A stretch of 8,493 bases of DNA from Candidatus Cloacimonadota bacterium (GTDB taxonomy: Bacteria > Cloacimonadota > Cloacimonadia > Cloacimonadales > TCS61), in assembly GCA_029932755.1 (NCBI GenBank), contig JAOZPK010000099.1, positions 1 through 8,493 on the forward strand, in the 5' to 3' direction. The notes below the pieces were generated by a model that was not told the DNA's origin, did not search any database, and saw only the letters and a list, made by a program, of their open reading frames with translations. This document shows positions 5,389 to 8,493 of the stretch, piece by piece. Made by a program: the position numbers and the translations under genes. Numbering within the stretch: the first letter of the stretch is position 1; every line of letters begins with the position of its first letter.

Positions 5389-8208
5389 ATGAAAGATCAA
5401 TTTAGCTTTGTTGCACTTGATATTGAAACTACAGGCTTTGACTTTATCGAAAATGAAATTATTGAGATCGGTGCAGTCCGCTTTGAAAAAGGTAAAGAAA
5501 AGAAAAGTTTCTCAATTTTTATTAAACCCTCAAAACCTGTACCAAACTTTATTAAACGGCTTACAAACATTACCGATGAACAACTGGCTTCAGGAGAAAC
5601 TCTTACAAATGCACTCACATCTTTAATTGAATTTCTTAAAGACGATGTTGTAGTTTGTCATAACAAATCTTTTGATATTGGATTTTTAAATACAAAATTC
5701 AAAGAAAAAGGTTTGCCGAAAATTAAAAATCAGACACTTGATACACTTGATCTGAGCAGAATTTATTTACCATTTATTTTAAATCATAAATTGGGTACGG
5801 TCGCAGAGTATTTTAAGATAGATTTTTCCAATGCACACCGTGCGATATTTGATGCATTAGCTACCGGTGAAATTCTTCTTAAACTCATTGATTTCATCCT
5901 TAAAAACATTCCAATGAGAATCAATCACAGGATATTTGAAATATCTAATCTTAAGCTGAATAATATCGGATTATCACGGTTTTTAGAGAAAATTGTAGAT
6001 CATCAAAAAGAGACAGCACTTCTCTCAAAACAGAAATCCAGTATAGATTTTCATAATCGGAATTATATTGAGCACAAACCAAAGCAAGTGGAAGATCTTT
6101 CAATCGATACCATTTTTGGTGCAGAAGGTGTTTTTAGTAAACATTTTAAAAAATATGAATTGCGCGAAGGTCAGATCGAAATGTCAAAGGCAGTCTTGGA
6201 TAATTTTGAAAAAATGGAATTCCTGTTGGTTGAAGCAGGAACGGGAATTGGAAAATCTTTGGCATATTTGATTCCTTCAATCAAATACACTAATCGCGAA
6301 AATAAGAAAGTAATAATTTCCACAAACACAAAAAATCTTCAAGAACAGCTCTTCTACAAAGATCTACCTGTTGTTAAAGATTGTGTAAATATTCCATTTA
6401 AAGCAACTCTTCTTAAAGGCAGAGGTAATTATATTTGTGAAAAAAGATGGTTAGAAACCGCTTTAGATTTAGATAAAATAATTTCTTCCGATGAGGTAAG
6501 TTCCTATTTGAATTTAATTGTCTGGAAAGAATTCACAAAAACTGGGGATATTTCTGAAAACAGTTCATTCAATGTGAATAGAGATAAAAGGATATGGAAA
6601 AAAGTTTCTTCCGATAGTTTTCTTTGCCGTAAAAAAAGATGTCCGTATTATAAAAGTTGTTTTCTCATGGATATTAGGGATAAAGCAGAAAAATCAAATC
6701 TTGTGATTATAAATCATCACTTGCTTCTGGCTAATATGCAAAGTGAAAATGCTGTGCTGGGCGAGTTTGACAATCTTATTATTGATGAAGCTCACAATTT
6801 ACCCCATCTTGCTCCGGCAGAACTCGGCATTAGCCTTTCCTACTCCGACTTCAATAATTTTTTCAATCAGCTTCATTCAGTTTATAACAAATATCAAAGT
6901 GGAATTTTGGTAAGGTTACGTACAGATGCAGTGAAAAGTGATTTCCCATCTAAAAAGGAATTACTTACAAGGATTGAAGAAACAGAAAAGTTAATTGATG
7001 ATAAAAAAGATATTTTTTCGGAGTTCTTTAAAAAGATAGGTGATGTTGTTAATAAGAAAGGTAGTTATGGAAAATTGCGGATCACAAATATGGAAGATCA
7101 CACTTTTCTTACTGAAGATCTTGGGAATATCATTATTTTCTGGCAGGAATTCTCACGGAATTTTATGAGTGTCAAAAGTGTTTTAGATGATGTAAATAAA
7201 CAGCGGTTCGTTGAGTATGATAAGCATAAAGAAGCACTCGATAGCATTGTGAATATGATTTCAGAATATCATAATATGCTCTCTATAATGCATAATCCTG
7301 AGTTAAAAAATTTTGCTTTCTGGATGGAATCTTTCCAAACCAGTGATAAAAAATATCCATCCGGTATTTTACTATACTGCCCGTTGAATGTAGGTCAAAT
7401 ATTCAATGATAAACTTTATTCTTCGATAGATTCGGTTGTTTTCACATCTGCCACCATCGCAATCCGGGATAATTTCAAGTATTTTACTTACCGTATGGGA
7501 TTGAATCTTTTGGAAGAAGGATTTGTTCGGGAGCTGGTTGTAAAATCTCCATTTGATTATCAGAAACAAACTATGGTGCTTGTTGCCGGATTTCTTCCTG
7601 ATCCTAAAGATAGATTTTTCTCTTCGCAGAGTATTGAAATAATACGGAAAGCAGTGGAAATAACAAAAGCCGGGACTATGGTACTCTACACATCCTATAA
7701 AAATCTTAATGAATCGTATGATACGTTAAGTGAGGAGATGTACAGCAAAGATATTTTATTGCTCACACAGGGTAAGGGATTGGGACGTTCAGCAATGCTA
7801 AAAGAATTTCAAAAAAATAAAAATTCTGTACTATTTGGAACTAATTCATTTTGGGAAGGAGTTGACGTGCCGGGTAAATCTCTTCAATTACTTATTTTAT
7901 ATAAATTACCTTTCATGGTTCCTTCCGAACCGATTGTAGAAGCATATTTGGAAAAACTGGAAGCTGAAGGAAAAAACAGCTTTATGCATTATATGTTACC
8001 AAATGCTCTACTAAAATACCGGCAGGGTTTTGGTAGACTTATCAGACATAAAACTGACAGGGGTGTAGTTTTGGTACTGGATAATAGGATCTTCACAAAG
8101 AGATATGGTCACTACTTTAAGGATACAATTCCTGCTCGTACATTCATTCCGCAAACTGATATCGAAATTTATGATCATCTGAGTAAGTGGTTTAAGAACA
8201 GGAGATGA
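5389..8208 (+). CDS. dinG: DnaQ-like DEDDh 3'-5' exonuclease fused to Fe-S DinG-family helicase
   Basis: This 939-residue DNA repair protein joins a 3'-5' exonuclease to an XPD/DinG-type superfamily 2 helicase. The exonuclease (about 1-170) has all five DEDDh residues: D11 and E13 (DIETTG), D96 (HNKSFD), H150 and D155 (HRAIFD). The helicase has a Q262 element (ELREGQ), Walker A AGTGIGKS (283-290), motif Ia (308-321), DEAH box D466-H469, motif III SAT (687-689), motif V FWEGVDVPG (821-829) and motif VI QGFGRLIR (879-886). Cysteines C350, C413, C418 and C424 (last three spaced x4, x5) match the Fe-S ligands of E. coli DinG as I recall them. Known family: DinG unwinds 5'-3', acting on D-loops, R-loops and forks; Firmicute exonuclease-DinG fusions, as I recall, lack the cluster. 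Both halves look intact here. It starts 42 bases after the regulator and ends 20 bases before the next gene. No LexA-like box is visible upstream. Confidence 0.95.
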   Translation: MKDQFSFVALDIETTGFDFIENEIIEIGAVRFEKGKEKKSFSIFIKPSKPVPNFIKRLTNITDEQLASGETLTNALTSLIEFLKDDVVVCHNKSFDIGFLNTKFKEKGLPKIKNQTLDTLDLSRIYLPFILNHKLGTVAEYFKIDFSNAHRAIFDALATGEILLKLIDFILKNIPMRINHRIFEISNLKLNNIGLSRFLEKIVDHQKETALLSKQKSSIDFHNRNYIEHKPKQVEDLSIDTIFGAEGVFSKHFKKYELREGQIEMSKAVLDNFEKMEFLLVEAGTGIGKSLAYLIPSIKYTNRENKKVIISTNTKNLQEQLFYKDLPVVKDCVNIPFKATLLKGRGNYICEKRWLETALDLDKIISSDEVSSYLNLIVWKEFTKTGDISENSSFNVNRDKRIWKKVSSDSFLCRKKRCPYYKSCFLMDIRDKAEKSNLVIINHHLLLANMQSENAVLGEFDNLIIDEAHNLPHLAPAELGISLSYSDFNNFFNQLHSVYNKYQSGILVRLRTDAVKSDFPSKKELLTRIEETEKLIDDKKDIFSEFFKKIGDVVNKKGSYGKLRITNMEDHTFLTEDLGNIIIFWQEFSRNFMSVKSVLDDVNKQRFVEYDKHKEALDSIVNMISEYHNMLSIMHNPELKNFAFWMESFQTSDKKYPSGILLYCPLNVGQIFNDKLYSSIDSVVFTSATIAIRDNFKYFTYRMGLNLLEEGFVRELVVKSPFDYQKQTMVLVAGFLPDPKDRFFSSQSIEIIRKAVEITKAGTMVLYTSYKNLNESYDTLSEEMYSKDILLLTQGKGLGRSAMLKEFQKNKNSVLFGTNSFWEGVDVPGKSLQLLILYKLPFMVPSEPIVEAYLEKLEAEGKNSFMHYMLPNALLKYRQGFGRLIRHKTDRGVVLVLDNRIFTKRYGHYFKDTIPARTFIPQTDIEIYDHLSKWFKNRR

Positions 8209-8217
8209 AATTTTTGT

Positions 8218-8222
8218 AGAGA
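8218..8222 (+). promoter_or_regulatory. Ribosome binding site of the exported protein gene
   Basis: AGAGA lies six bases before the ATG at 8229, in the 20-base gap after the helicase stop. It is a moderate Shine-Dalgarno match. A stronger AGGAG (8200-8204) lies too far upstream (24 bases) and directly abuts the ATG at 8205, which opens only a four-codon frame. Confidence 0.5.
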
Positions 8223-8228
8223 AACATC

Positions 8229-8493
8229 ATGAAAAAATTTGTTATTGTATTTGTATTTTTCTTAATAATGCATCCAATACTCAGTATTGAAATTCCGGAC
8301 AGTATAAAAGCTAAAACATATAATGTAACTCTATCTTTGGGATTTGCAAGTGGTGGATCGATAGGAATTGGTAAAATCCAACATTTAGAGAAATCAACCA
8401 AGGAAATTACTGCAAATTTTCATTACCAGATGAATTCCGATTATTTCGTAACAGGAGTCTACGGTCAGATAAATTCTTATAGAAACAAACAAC
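8229..8493 (+). CDS. Exported protein with signal peptide, N-terminal fragment cut by the window edge
   Basis: Eighty-eight codons are visible before the window ends, with no stop. The N-terminus is a classic Sec signal peptide: two lysines (K2, K3), a hydrophobic stretch FVIVFVFFLIM (4-14), then HPILS (15-19) with probable cleavage after S19. What follows alternates polar and hydrophobic or aromatic residues in short strands (TYNVTLSLGFASGGS, then FHYQMNSDYFVTGVYG), as in outer-membrane beta-barrels or small secreted beta proteins. No cysteine follows the hydrophobic stretch, so it is not an obvious lipoprotein. I do not recognise the family. The gene begins 20 bases after the helicase and has its own ribosome site, so it is probably translated from the same transcript, although a role in DNA repair is unlikely for an exported protein. 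Confidence 0.8.
   Translation, partial: MKKFVIVFVFFLIMHPILSIEIPDSIKAKTYNVTLSLGFASGGSIGIGKIQHLEKSTKEITANFHYQMNSDYFVTGVYGQINSYRNKQ

Noticed and set aside
5408..5626. 72-codon + strand open frame inside the start of the exonuclease-helicase gene
   Set aside because: It overlaps a firmly identified exonuclease domain in another frame and its translation shows no recognisable motif.
8205..8219. ATG overlapping the helicase stop (ATGA)
   Set aside because: It opens only four codons (M-K-F-L) before TAG, and the AGGAG directly abuts it, with no room for a normal spacer; a translational-coupling peptide is possible but unsupported.
8192..8401. 69-codon - strand open frame across the end of the helicase gene and the start of the exported protein
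   Set aside because: It lies opposite a convincing signal-peptide gene and has no family-like sequence, so it is an antisense shadow.

Overview
The window is an AT-rich bacterial segment, by eye about one third G+C or less. It carries three complete genes and the start of a fourth, all on the + strand, and nearly every base is coding. The family-9 glycosyltransferase (ADP-heptose:LPS heptosyltransferase type), the sigma-54 activator and an exported protein at the right edge that may be an outer-membrane protein all point to a Gram-negative, LPS-bearing bacterium. The low G+C and the large TPR regulator would fit an uncultured lineage of the Cloacimonadota or wider FCB kind, but that placement is inference.

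Layout: (1) 2-982, a GT9 heptosyltransferase-like enzyme. (2) 983-1098, the only sizeable gap, with a small perfect inverted repeat and a possible sigma-70-type promoter. (3) 1099-5346, a giant one-component regulator of about 1415 residues. It joins an N-terminal STAND/AAA_16-like NTPase, a long TPR superhelix, a GAF domain, a complete sigma-54-interacting AAA+ domain and a Fis-type HTH. (4) 5389-8208, a 939-residue fusion of a DnaQ-like DEDDh 3'-5' exonuclease to a DinG/XPD-type helicase that keeps its four Fe-S cysteines. (5) 8229 to the window end, the N-terminus of a secreted or outer-membrane protein with a signal peptide.

Genes 3, 4 and 5 are separated by only 42 and 20 bases, with no terminator visible between them, so they could be read as one transcript from the gap before the regulator. 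No sigma-54 (-24/-12) promoter is visible in any of the gaps, so the regulator's targets probably lie elsewhere, or the local genes are simply co-transcribed with it. The glycosyltransferase looks functionally unrelated.

The points most worth a second look are the regulator's unusual architecture, including a degenerate Walker B in its N-terminal NTPase and a TPR array with an exact 40-residue period, and the exonuclease-helicase fusion in which both halves look catalytically intact. No RNA genes, CRISPR arrays, insertion sequences or attachment sites were seen.
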